From an uncultured Bacilli bacterium (GTDB lineage: Bacteria; Bacillota_I; Bacilli_A; RF39; UBA660): a stretch of 18,450 nt of DNA. Below, in pieces: positions 7,125 to 14,338 of this stretch (position 1 is the stretch's first letter; every line of letters starts with the position of its first letter). The stretch is taken from assembly GCA_947628125.1 (NCBI GenBank), contig CANQYR010000008.1, positions 1 through 18,450 of the forward strand, read 5' to 3'. Position numbers and translations under genes: made by a program. The notes beneath the pieces were generated by a model, which worked only from the letters and a program-made list of their open reading frames with translations, ran no database searches and had not been told where the DNA came from.

Positions 7125-8141
7125 TTACACCTCTTTGCTTCGTAACTGACCACATGCCGCACTAATAGAAGAACCAAACTCTTTCCTAATCGTCACATTA
7201 ATATGTTCCTTTTTAAGCAAATCATAAAAAGCCATAATCCTATTCTTACTACTTTTCTTAAACTCAATATGATTAGTTTCATTATAAGGAATTAAATTCA
7301 CATAAACATTCATACCCCTTAAAATTTTGGCTAATTCTAATGCGCACTCTTGTGTATCGTTTACCATATTAAGCATAACATATTCTATTGTCACTCGTCT
7401 ATGAGTAACTTCGATATATTCCCGCAAACAGGCCAATAATTCCGTCAAACTATACATTTTATTTACAGGCATCAACCTATTTCGTAAACTATCAAAAGGA
7501 GCATGCAAACTAATTGCCAAATTAACCTGCAAATTAAGACTACTTAAAGCTTTTATCTTTGGCACTAAACCACAAGTCGAAACCGTAATATGCCTAGCTC
7601 CTATAGCCAAACCCTTTGCATGATTAATAATATTTATAAACTTTACAACCTCATCAAAATTATCTAAAGGCTCACCAATACCCATCAAAACAACCGAATT
7701 AATCCGCTTTAAAGAAAGCTTTTCAATTAACAAAATTTGCTCAACCATCTCATGACTTTTCAAATTCCTAACCTTTTTAAGTCGACCCGACTCACAAAAA
7801 GCACAACCCATATTACATCCAACCTGAGTAGAAATACAAACACTAATGCCATAATCATGCCGCATCAAAACCGACTCAACACACTCACCATCTTCCAAAG
7901 CAAACAAATACTTCTCAGTCAAAGGCGCAACCTGTCTTTTCTTTAAACTAATCATAGACGTACTAAAATCTAACTTCAAACGTTCTCTTAAGTCCTTACG
8001 AATATTACTAAAATCATCAATATTAGTAACCTTTTTTTGATAAAGCCACTCATAAACTTGAACAGCTTTATACTTCTTTTCCATAATACTTTCAAAATAA
8101 TTTTCTAACTCTAAAAAAGTTTGACCATAAATATTTTTCAT
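7125..8141 (-). CDS. rlmN: 23S rRNA/tRNA adenine-C2 methyltransferase (radical SAM)
   Basis: Methylates C2 of A2503 in 23S rRNA (and A37 of some tRNAs). Radical-SAM cluster cysteines C109, C113 and C116 (CNMGCAFC) are present, as are the two catalytic-cycle cysteines: C102 in VCISTQVGC and C330 near the C-terminus (AACGQL). Other conserved stretches are MGIGEPLDN, HITVSTCGLVPKI, AISLHAPFDSLRNRLMPVNK and IEYVML. At 338 residues it is of normal length. GRLKKVRNL after the cluster is the form seen in many clostridial RlmN proteins. RlmN is favoured over Cfr because of its position upstream of prpC-prkC. A GGTGATTT ribosome site and a candidate extended -10 promoter precede it, making it the first gene of the operon. 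Confidence 0.96.
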   Translation of the reverse strand: MKNIYGQTFLELENYFESIMEKKYKAVQVYEWLYQKKVTNIDDFSNIRKDLRERLKLDFSTSMISLKKRQVAPLTEKYLFALEDGECVESVLMRHDYGISVCISTQVGCNMGCAFCESGRLKKVRNLKSHEMVEQILLIEKLSLKRINSVVLMGIGEPLDNFDEVVKFINIINHAKGLAIGARHITVSTCGLVPKIKALSSLNLQVNLAISLHAPFDSLRNRLMPVNKMYSLTELLACLREYIEVTHRRVTIEYVMLNMVNDTQECALELAKILRGMNVYVNLIPYNETNHIEFKKSSKNRIMAFYDLLKKEHINVTIRKEFGSSISAACGQLRSKEV

Positions 8142-8161
8142 AAATCACCAACTTAAGTATA

Positions 8162-8190
8162 AGTATACCACAAACCAAAGAAATAACCAA
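8162..8190 (-). promoter_or_regulatory. Candidate extended -10 promoter of the rlmN-prpC-prkC-rsgA-rpe operon
   Basis: Minus strand: -35 TTGGTT (complement of 8185-8190), 17-base spacer, -10 TATACT (complement of 8162-8167) preceded by TGG, the TGn extended -10 element. A second TATACT-like copy follows seven bases downstream. It lies 21 bases before the rlmN start codon in the gap after abiEi. Confidence 0.55.
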
Positions 8191-8211
8191 AAGGCAATAT
8201 CTTACCTACCA

Positions 8212-8802
8212 CTATAATAACACTTCCATATATAAAGCAACCTTTTTTTCAATTTTCATAATCTTGGCATAACTTGCAAGTTTATTTAAATTTTTATCTT
8301 TACTTTTAGCATAATCTTTAAGTGCCTTGCTAAATATTTCACCATCTATTTTATTTTTATTCTTGATAATATCACAAATAGTTCGTTCAACATCATAAAC
8401 TTTAATTTTCATCCCAAAAGGAGACAGCATTTCCATTACTCCTAAATCTAAAATATCTCTATTTACAAAATTAAGAATTACGTTTTTTTGATTTTGTAAA
8501 GAACCACTATAACCAAAAGGCAATGTCACATTATATACTAATGGATTGCGATCAGATAATTTATGTAAATACAAAGCAGTAGCCATTGAAAATCTTGCAT
8601 TTTTACTTTTAGAAGCAATTTTATAATATTCATCTGCAATATAATTTGGAAGTCCATAATAGCCTTTTGAGATTTTTACTAACGTTCCTTTCTTTACCAT
8701 ATTTGTTAAAAATCTTCTTTCAATTCCATTATTTACAACTTCATTTGTTGTAATACAACCGTCATTTTTTTCAACCATTCTCAAAATTTTTCCATAATTC
8801 AT
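8212..8802 (-). CDS. Solitary AbiEi-family antitoxin/transcription regulator
   Basis: Matches the AbiEi antitoxin family of type IV toxin-antitoxin systems: N-terminal winged-helix part (about 1-55; 'ITTNEVVNNGIERRFLTNMV', 'GTLVKISKGYYGLP'), then the C-terminal domain with SMATALYLHKLSDRNP, VTLPFGYSG, KVYDVERTICDIIKNK and an ALKDYAKSKDKNLNKLASYA stretch. At 196 residues it is complete. In known AbiE systems the protein represses its own promoter and neutralises AbiEii, a nucleotidyltransferase toxin encoded just downstream. Here no AbiEii exists: only 70 bases separate it from rlmN. It splits the rlmD/rlmN housekeeping region, and its plus-strand composition (T above A) is opposite to its neighbours, suggesting acquisition. 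The ATG at 8802 has only a distant AAAGGG ribosome site. It may regulate, protect against a toxin in trans, or be a remnant. Confidence 0.85.
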   Translation of the reverse strand: MNYGKILRMVEKNDGCITTNEVVNNGIERRFLTNMVKKGTLVKISKGYYGLPNYIADEYYKIASKSKNARFSMATALYLHKLSDRNPLVYNVTLPFGYSGSLQNQKNVILNFVNRDILDLGVMEMLSPFGMKIKVYDVERTICDIIKNKNKIDGEIFSKALKDYAKSKDKNLNKLASYAKIMKIEKKVALYMEVLL

Positions 8803-8814
8803 AGTTTAAATTCA

Positions 8815-8860
8815 TTCCCTTTCTAACTAAAATTTTAACATTTTTTCGTTGAAAAGGGAA
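8815..8860 (-). promoter_or_regulatory. Inverted repeat in the abiEi promoter region, possible operator
   Basis: TTCCCTTT at 8815-8822 and AAAGGGAA at 8853-8860 are perfect 8-bp inverted repeats about 30 bases apart, bracketing a -10-like TTAAAAT on the minus strand. AbiEi proteins are known to repress their own promoters through inverted repeats, so this is a natural operator candidate. The start-proximal arm also contains the only ribosome-site-like sequence, so a pairing in RNA could mask it. Confidence 0.4.
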
Positions 8861-8866
8861 CGTTTT

Positions 8867-10072
8867 TTATAAAGATTTTTTCAAACTTAAAACACATAAA
8901 CACTCAATATGCTTTGTATAAGAAAACATATCATAACCCTTAAGCATCAAAATATCATACTTACTAAGAAGCTTACGCAAATCCCTTTTCAAACTAATTG
9001 GATTACAAGAAACATAAATAATCGTTGGAATTTCCTTCAAAAGCAAAAAATCAAGCGTCTTTTTATCCAAACCACTTCGGGGTGGATCAATAAACACCTT
9101 CGTAAAATCTTCATCCACCACTTTAAGCCTATCACTAACATTACCAAGCAAAAACATCGCATTAAAAATATTATTTAACTTCTTATTAATATTTGCATCC
9201 AAAACCGCATTTAAAACAATCTCAATTCCTATAACCTTTTGACAAAAACGCGCTAATATCAAACTAAAATAACCAACCCCACAATACAAATCCAAAATAA
9301 CATCATCACTATTTACATAACTTAAAACATCCAAAACAATCTTTTCACTTACCAAAGCATTAACCTGAAAAAAAGCATCATAGCTAACCCGAAACAAAAA
9401 ACCATTTCTTCTTTCATAAAAAAAACCATCCCCATAAACCACCTTATCATTTACCATAATACCCACTATTTTATGTTTTAAAAAAAGCTCATCTTTAAAC
9501 TCTATATTATCCTTACTATCAATAACTAATAAAAGCTCATCATTATCATTACACCTTATAGTTAAACTCCCATTATCAAAACCATACAAAGAAAAATCAT
9601 TTAAAACAGCATTAATCTTTTCCTTAACCAAAGCACAATTAATAATCGGTACCAACAAATGCGAATTTTCCTCATAATAGCCAAACTTTCTATCAACAAC
9701 CCTCAAACTAATTTTATTTCGGTAACCCACATCTTTTTTATTAAAAACAATATCAAAATCATCTAACTTAATATTATCCCGCCAAAATAAATTATAAATA
9801 GCATCTTTCTTAATCTTTATCATATTCTCATAAGAAGTAATATCAAAACTGCACCCATCACAACTAGCAGAATAAGGACAAAAAGACTCCTTCCTTTCCT
9901 TGCTTTTTAAAAGAACTTTCTCTACCTTACCTTCCATATACCTCTTACCATCAAAAACTTTTTTAATATATACTTGTTCACCAGCTAAAGCCTTATTAAC
10001 AAAACAAACCTTACCATCTACCTTACCTAAACCTCTACCCAAATCATCTACACCAATAATTTGTAAATCCAT
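8867..10072 (-). CDS. rlmD: 23S rRNA (uracil-C5)-methyltransferase, RlmD/RlmCD type
   Basis: Transfers methyl groups from SAM to C5 of uridines (U1939 and/or U747 class) in 23S rRNA. Domains: N-terminal TRAM/OB fold (about 1-55), 4Fe-4S cysteines C65, C71, C74 and C146, central domain, then the Rossmann methyltransferase with DLYCGVGYFSL (261-271), DPPRSGL (329-335), nucleophile C356 in SCNP and a C-terminal HIEC motif (E390). FFQVN (235-239) is typical of the family. Length (401) is somewhat short. I chose the ATG at 10072, preceded by AAGGTGG at 5 bases, over the GTG at 10081. Gram-positive members often do both RlmC and RlmD reactions; which applies here cannot be told. It is divergent from the ger operon across a 130-base AT-rich gap. 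Confidence 0.93.
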   Translation of the reverse strand: MDLQIIGVDDLGRGLGKVDGKVCFVNKALAGEQVYIKKVFDGKRYMEGKVEKVLLKSKERKESFCPYSASCDGCSFDITSYENMIKIKKDAIYNLFWRDNIKLDDFDIVFNKKDVGYRNKISLRVVDRKFGYYEENSHLLVPIINCALVKEKINAVLNDFSLYGFDNGSLTIRCNDNDELLLVIDSKDNIEFKDELFLKHKIVGIMVNDKVVYGDGFFYERRNGFLFRVSYDAFFQVNALVSEKIVLDVLSYVNSDDVILDLYCGVGYFSLILARFCQKVIGIEIVLNAVLDANINKKLNNIFNAMFLLGNVSDRLKVVDEDFTKVFIDPPRSGLDKKTLDFLLLKEIPTIIYVSCNPISLKRDLRKLLSKYDILMLKGYDMFSYTKHIECLCVLSLKKSL

Positions 10073-10081
10073 TAAAACCAC

Positions 10082-10210
10082 CTTCTACAGCAAATAAAAT
10101 AACAAAAAAACTATTTAAATATAACAATTAACCAATAAATTGACACTTTTTGACATTATTTATAGTTTAAAAAAAAACAAAAAACTCATACTATTACTGG
10201 TGAAAATTCC
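10082..10210. other. Divergent intergenic region between rlmD and the ger operon
   Basis: About 130 AT-rich bases hold the promoters for both directions. On the plus strand there are two TTGACA boxes (10140-10145 and 10150-10155), TATAGT at 10161-10166, and CATACTA at 10187-10193, which matches the -10 of forespore sigma factors (CATnnTA) and would suit a germination operon, though I see no good matching -35. GGTGA before the gerA ATG is the ribosome site. No confident promoter is visible for rlmD. Confidence 0.5.
10140..10155. repeat. Tandem TTGACA boxes, 10-bp period
   Basis: TTGACA at 10140-10145 recurs at 10150-10155 with CTTT between. It resembles the pair at 809-825. The first copy could alternatively be a -35 element with TATAGT at 10161-10166, but a spacing of 15 is short. 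Confidence 0.3.
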
Positions 10211-11647
10211 ATGAAAAATAAAATTATCAACCGCATTCAAAAAGAATTTAACGAAAACGTCGACCTAATAATCAAAGAAATAAAAATCACACCCCTAAAA
10301 ACCATTTACATCGTTTATTTAGAAAGCGTAAGTGGCTCCGATAAAGTAAATGATTACATCCTTAAAAACCTAAGCCTTTTAACCGGCCTTAAAAATAAAA
10401 AAATAACCGACATCAAAAGCTTAATCCCATCACCTCATACCATCATCTTAAAAGAACTTGACCAAATCGAATTTTACCTAACCAACGGCTTTACCATCGT
10501 AATTGAAAAAAACAACGTCCTAGCCCTAGAAACCAAAGCCGAAATAAATAGAAGCGTAACCGAACCAACCACCGAACAATCAATAATCGGCCCCAAAGAT
10601 GCCTTCACCGAAAACATCCAAATCAACCTTGGCCTTGTAAAAAGAAGAATTAAAAGCCATACCCTAAAATCAATCAGCCAAGTAAAAGGAAGAATAACCA
10701 AAACCATGCTTAATATTCTCTACATCGATGACATCGCCGAAAAAGAAAACATAGACGAAGTATTAAAAGTTTTAAACACCATCGACATCGATGGCATAAC
10801 TGACTCCGGCATCATCGCCCAATATTTCCAACTAGAAAATAAATCAAACTTCCCAACCGTCTATAAAACCGAAAGACCAGACTTAGTAGCAACAAGCCTC
10901 TTAGAAGGCAAAATAGCCATACTTGTTGACACATCACCCTTTGCCCTTATTCTTCCCACTTTTTTTAGTGACTTTCTAAACCCCCAAACCGATAACTATA
11001 GCATTCCCAAAAACATCAACTTCCTTAAAATACTACGCCTTGCCTGCTTTTTCCTAACCATGATAATACCTGCATTATACATCGCCCTTTTAAACTTCAA
11101 CCCCGAAACCATCCCAACTAGCCTCTTAATAAACTTTGCCATGCAAAGAAACGAAGTACCTTTCCCAACCATCATTGAAGCCCTAATAATGCTCATCGTC
11201 TGTGAAATACTAAAAGAAAGCGACTACCGTTTCCCAAACTCCTACGGTAGCTCAATATCCATACTAGGAGCCTTAATAATAGGTGAAGCCGCTGTTTCAG
11301 CTGGCATCGTCTCACCCATCATGATCATCATCATCGCCTTCACATTCATAACCAGCCTCATATTCACCGACCAAGAAATCAACAACGCAATTAGAAAATG
11401 GCGCTTTATATTTCTTGTCTTATCTACCCTTTTTGGACTATATGGCATAACATTAGCCTTCATCTACTTTCTAATTCACATCACCGAAACCAAAAGCCTA
11501 TCCAAACCCTACTTTTTTCCATTATCTCCATATGAAAAAACCTACCTTCATAAATACTTACTAAAAACCAAAATCACTAACGAAAATCAAAGAAGCCCGA
11601 TGCTAACTAAGAAAAACATGACCAAACAAAGGAGCCAAAAACCATGA
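10211..11647 (+). CDS. gerAA: GerA-family spore germinant receptor subunit A
   Basis: Subunit A of a nutrient germinant receptor in the spore inner membrane. It has a large hydrophilic N-terminal part (about 1-270) with the family motifs GPKDAFTEN (127-135), ERPD (221-224) and EGKIAILVDTSPFAL (232-246), then about five membrane helices (275-423) including the conserved IGEAAVSAGIVSP (357-369), and a basic cytoplasmic tail. At 478 residues it is of usual length. It heads the operon gerA-gerC-gerB; the last bases overlap the next start as ATGA. Codons end largely in A or C, following the plus-strand bias, so the operon has long been in this orientation. Subunit class is clear; which receptor (GerA, GerB, GerK) is not, and the symbol names the class only. 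Confidence 0.95.
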   Translation: MKNKIINRIQKEFNENVDLIIKEIKITPLKTIYIVYLESVSGSDKVNDYILKNLSLLTGLKNKKITDIKSLIPSPHTIILKELDQIEFYLTNGFTIVIEKNNVLALETKAEINRSVTEPTTEQSIIGPKDAFTENIQINLGLVKRRIKSHTLKSISQVKGRITKTMLNILYIDDIAEKENIDEVLKVLNTIDIDGITDSGIIAQYFQLENKSNFPTVYKTERPDLVATSLLEGKIAILVDTSPFALILPTFFSDFLNPQTDNYSIPKNINFLKILRLACFFLTMIIPALYIALLNFNPETIPTSLLINFAMQRNEVPFPTIIEALIMLIVCEILKESDYRFPNSYGSSISILGALIIGEAAVSAGIVSPIMIIIIAFTFITSLIFTDQEINNAIRKWRFIFLVLSTLFGLYGITLAFIYFLIHITETKSLSKPYFFPLSPYEKTYLHKYLLKTKITNENQRSPMLTKKNMTKQRSQKP

Positions 11648-12735
11648 AAAAAATTCTCATCCTTACCCTAAGCATTTTCCTTCTAACCGCCTGCTATGAC
11701 TACCAAGAATTAAACGATCGAGCCATAATAGTTGGCCTTGCTGTTGACATGGAAAATAATGAATACATCGTCAATTTTGAAGTCTTAAATAGCCAAAAAA
11801 ACTCCTCTGAACAACAAGGAAAAACAAGCACAAGCTACCTAGCCGAAGGCAAAGATCAAAACTTTGCCATGGCCTACCAAAAAGCCTTATTTAGCCTTAA
11901 TAAAGACGCTTACCTAGCCCATCTAAAAGCCCTCATCATAAGCGAAGAAGTAGCCAAAACAAAACTCAAAAACTTAATTGATTACCTAATAAGAGACCCA
12001 AACACTAGAAACGTCTTTTATCCCGTCATCGCTAAAAACACAACCGCCAAAGAAGTGCTAAAAAGCACCAACGAAGATTCACCCGTCATATCAACAGCCA
12101 TCGAAGGCTTAATTGACTACAATAACTACAAAGAAAGCATATCTGCCAATATTAACTTTGAAAAATTTTTAAGCTACCTTTACAGTGACTATAAAGATGC
12201 CTACTTAAACATCGTAACCCTAAACGAAGATAAACGCCTAACAATTGCTGGCCTTGCCGTTTTTAAAGACTATAACATGGTAGCTACTTTAAACATCAAT
12301 GATTCTAAAACATTAAACCTTTTAAATAACGAAACAAAAAACTACTACTTAAGCGCTAGCTGTCAAGATAACCAAGACAAAAAAATAACCATCAACCTCT
12401 ATAGCCATGATACCAAAATAACAACCACCAAAAAACAAATCAAAATCAAAGCCAACTTTAAAGCTAACATCATGGACGATGAATGCGAATATAACTTTAA
12501 AGATAGCAGCATCTATAACAAACTAGAACAAAACTTCCAAGACATTTTACAAAATGAAATAAATGCAACCGTAAATTACTTTAAAAACCTAAAAACCGAC
12601 GCCATTGGCATCCAAAAAAGCTACTACAACCAAACCAAACAAAAACTAGATAACTGGTATGAACTTAACAGCGAAACAGAAGTTTCCATATTAATCGATA
12701 AAAATGGCGTAATATTTGGAGTGAATAAACAATGA
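11644..12735 (+). CDS. gerAC: Ger(x)C-family germinant receptor lipoprotein
   Basis: Lipoprotein subunit C of the germinant receptor, anchored on the outer face of the spore inner membrane. It has a signal peptide with lipobox LLTAC (C17 lipidated), directly followed by YDYQELNDRAIIVGLAVD, the diagnostic N-terminal stretch of this family. The C-terminal half is lysine/asparagine-rich, with the family's final helical region around 285-340. At 363 residues the length is normal. The ATG overlaps the gerA stop (ATGA) and AAGGAGCC provides the ribosome site; its own end overlaps gerB in the same manner. All three subunits are intact, implying a working receptor. Confidence 0.95.
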   Translation: MKKILILTLSIFLLTACYDYQELNDRAIIVGLAVDMENNEYIVNFEVLNSQKNSSEQQGKTSTSYLAEGKDQNFAMAYQKALFSLNKDAYLAHLKALIISEEVAKTKLKNLIDYLIRDPNTRNVFYPVIAKNTTAKEVLKSTNEDSPVISTAIEGLIDYNNYKESISANINFEKFLSYLYSDYKDAYLNIVTLNEDKRLTIAGLAVFKDYNMVATLNINDSKTLNLLNNETKNYYLSASCQDNQDKKITINLYSHDTKITTTKKQIKIKANFKANIMDDECEYNFKDSSIYNKLEQNFQDILQNEINATVNYFKNLKTDAIGIQKSYYNQTKQKLDNWYELNSETEVSILIDKNGVIFGVNKQ

Positions 12736-13760
12736 CAAAAAAAATAACCTTTTCTTATACATATTTTCTAACAAGAGTCTTCTTCATCGGCTTTGGCTTT
12801 TCCTTTTTATTTAACATTGCCGGCAAAGACGCTTGGATAAGCTTTCTAATTGGCCACCTATTATCATTACTACTTGTAATATACATAAACAAACTAAAAA
12901 AACAATACGCCCAAAAACAATTCTTAAAAGAAAAAGGCCATAACTTCTTAAAAATAATCATCGCCTTATTTGCCACATTAATATCTGTTGAAATCCTATT
13001 TATCTTTCAAACACTAGCCTCCAACTTCTTCCTAGTCAAATCTCCTCACTATTTCATACTCCTACCAGCCCTACTTCTAGCCTACCGCATCTGCCAAAAA
13101 AACTTCACCACCATAAGTAGAGTAAGCACCATATTAATGACCATATCCCTATCAATGGTCATAATTGCCCTCTTTGTCTTAACCGGATACGTCAAAAAAG
13201 ACAACTTCATGCCCGTATTAACCAAAGACTTTTTCCACATCATTCAAGCATCAATCTACTATGTAGCCTATAGCACTGCCCCTTTAGTATTTCTAATACT
13301 TTTGCCAAACACCGATAACAACCTTCCTAAACACTACATAAAAGCTAACCTAACCATCATCATCATGGGCATCCTTATAATCGGCATACTAGGACCAGAC
13401 TTAATAAACATCTACCGCTACCCAGAATACATGATCTTAAAAGTCATCAAAATATTAAACTTCATCGAAAAAGTTGAAAACATCTTTGCCATCGCCACAT
13501 TATTTGACCTATTCATGGCCCTTTCCATAAGCCTTAACATTATCAAAGAAAAACTACCTAAAAAAAAGCAAAACCTTTCCTTCATCGCCATATTACTAAT
13601 AATCTTTGCCCTATCCATATTCCTTGGCATCTACTATAGCATTGCCCTTCAAATATACTACTACCTACCTGTTATCTTACTAATATTTATTTTTATAATC
13701 CTATTAACACTTTCATTAAAACTAAAAAAACTCACTTCATCGCATTCAAAAAAGTCGTAA
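12732..13760 (+). CDS. gerAB: GerAB-type germinant receptor permease subunit
   Basis: Subunit B of the receptor, an APC-superfamily protein that binds the germinant amino acid or similar ligand in Bacillus. About ten membrane helices are visible (roughly 9-30, 34-52, 73-98, 105-120, 132-152, 168-191, 206-222, 250-270, 281-301, 307-330). IYRYPEYMILKVIKILNFIEKVENIF (226-251) corresponds to the conserved region after helix 7 of the family. At 342 residues it is slightly short of the usual 365. It is coupled to gerC by an ATGA overlap. Its last 29 bases overlap ylbE, which is read from the other strand, and no terminator follows on the plus strand. The ligand cannot be predicted. Confidence 0.92.
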   Translation: MTKKITFSYTYFLTRVFFIGFGFSFLFNIAGKDAWISFLIGHLLSLLLVIYINKLKKQYAQKQFLKEKGHNFLKIIIALFATLISVEILFIFQTLASNFFLVKSPHYFILLPALLLAYRICQKNFTTISRVSTILMTISLSMVIIALFVLTGYVKKDNFMPVLTKDFFHIIQASIYYVAYSTAPLVFLILLPNTDNNLPKHYIKANLTIIIMGILIIGILGPDLINIYRYPEYMILKVIKILNFIEKVENIFAIATLFDLFMALSISLNIIKEKLPKKKQNLSFIAILLIIFALSIFLGIYYSIALQIYYYLPVILLIFIFIILLTLSLKLKKLTSSHSKKS

Positions 13761-13953
13761 TCAAATCAATATTATCTAACATCAAATCAAACTTATCCGT
13801 TGCCCTTTCCTTATACATTTCCTTCATCGCTTCCTCAAAATCCTTAAAACTACTAGGATCACGTGTTAACGTTTTAACCCAACTAGAATTTTGTTTCAAA
13901 TGTAAATAAAGCTTTGGCTTATCTAAAATCATCTTTTGCAAAAAAACTTCCAT
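13732..13953 (-). CDS. ylbE: YlbE-like small protein
   Basis: A 73-residue soluble protein. LDKPKLYLHLKQNSSWVKTLTRDPSSFKDFEEAMKEMYK resembles Bacillus YlbE (KPEL..F.R..P.W...L.R.P..L..FE.EA..YYK), and it directly follows a YlbD homologue, as in Bacillus. Two bases separate the pair, with GAGGATT as ribosome site inside the ylbD end. Role in Bacillus is not well defined; the partner is described as a spore-coat-type protein. Its stop lies within the gerB coding region, giving a tail-to-tail overlap of 29 bases. Identification is by recollected family pattern plus context. Confidence 0.75.
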   Translation of the reverse strand: MEVFLQKMILDKPKLYLHLKQNSSWVKTLTRDPSSFKDFEEAMKEMYKERATDKFDLMLDNIDLITTFLNAMK

Positions 13954-13955
13954 AA

Positions 13956-14297
13956 TTAATCCTCAAAAAACTGATTAACCGGCCTTGGCACCTTAGGAAT
14001 AACAGCCGCACTTTGACCCTTACTTGTTAACTCACTTACCAAACTAAGTGCCTTCTGAGCCGTTTTAATATGCTCAGAAATCGAATTCATATCCACATTC
14101 TTTAACTTACTAGTTAAATCATTAGCAATATTACTACTATTATTAGGCTTTATATAATCCTTCCAAACATTCATATCCTCCCCATAAATATCATAAATCT
14201 CATAAAACTTCTGCCACGTCATATTATTATTCATCGTTTGCGAAATAAGCTCGGGATGTAACCTTGCAAAAGCCTTAAATGCTTCTTTTTTATCCAT
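13956..14297 (-). CDS. ylbD: YlbD-like putative spore coat protein
   Basis: A 113-residue protein matching the YlbD family: an N-terminal FKAFARLHPELISQTMNN and TWQKFYEIYDIYGEDMNVW correspond to the Bacillus F.EFVK.HP.LI and TWQELFE.W.LLGEED..W, followed by a spacer, KLKNVDMNSISEHIKTAQKALSLVSEL (the ..LKNLD...L..HI....Q.L...Q.L helix) and a proline-rich tail. Pfam describes the family as a putative coat protein; direct evidence for location is limited. The ATG at 14297 is chosen over the TTG at 14300 because AGGTG stands eight bases before it. That ribosome site lies inside the 3' arm of the parC terminator hairpin, which is unusual. It forms a two-gene unit with ylbE. Confidence 0.85.
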   Translation of the reverse strand: MDKKEAFKAFARLHPELISQTMNNNMTWQKFYEIYDIYGEDMNVWKDYIKPNNSSNIANDLTSKLKNVDMNSISEHIKTAQKALSLVSELTSKGQSAAVIPKVPRPVNQFFED

Positions 14298-14334
14298 CAA
14301 AAAATCACCTACTACAATTTTATGTAATAGGTGA
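14298..14334 (-). terminator. Terminator of parC that contains the ylbD ribosome site
   Basis: Minus-strand RNA: an 11-bp stem (complement of 14324-14334 with complement of 14305-14315; one G-U pair), 8-base loop, then six T (complement of 14299-14304). It starts five bases after the parC stop. The downstream arm carries AGGTG (complement of 14306-14310), the only ribosome site for ylbD, and the T-run touches its start codon. On the plus strand the same repeat has one mismatch and a T-run after it, so it might also act in that direction. Confidence 0.8.
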
Positions 14335-14338
14335 ATTT

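Noticed and set aside
7737..7946. Short plus-strand open frame opposite rlmN
   Set aside because: It lies wholly within a well-conserved gene on the other strand, with no family features; the same holds for the other short opposite-strand frames (for example 6851-7081, 8909-9178, 10474-10707).
8191..8206. Small hairpin (GGTA/TGCC arms) with T-rich tail after abiEi
   Set aside because: Only four base pairs, one of them G-U; too weak to call a terminator.
8142..8211. AbiEii toxin remnant
   Set aside because: The 70-base gap holds only the rlmN promoter and ribosome site; no coding remnant is recognisable.
10140..10166. Sigma-A promoter TTGACA-N15-TATAGT for the ger operon
   Set aside because: Spacing is two bases short of optimum, and germination operons are usually forespore-specific; recorded only within the intergenic entry.
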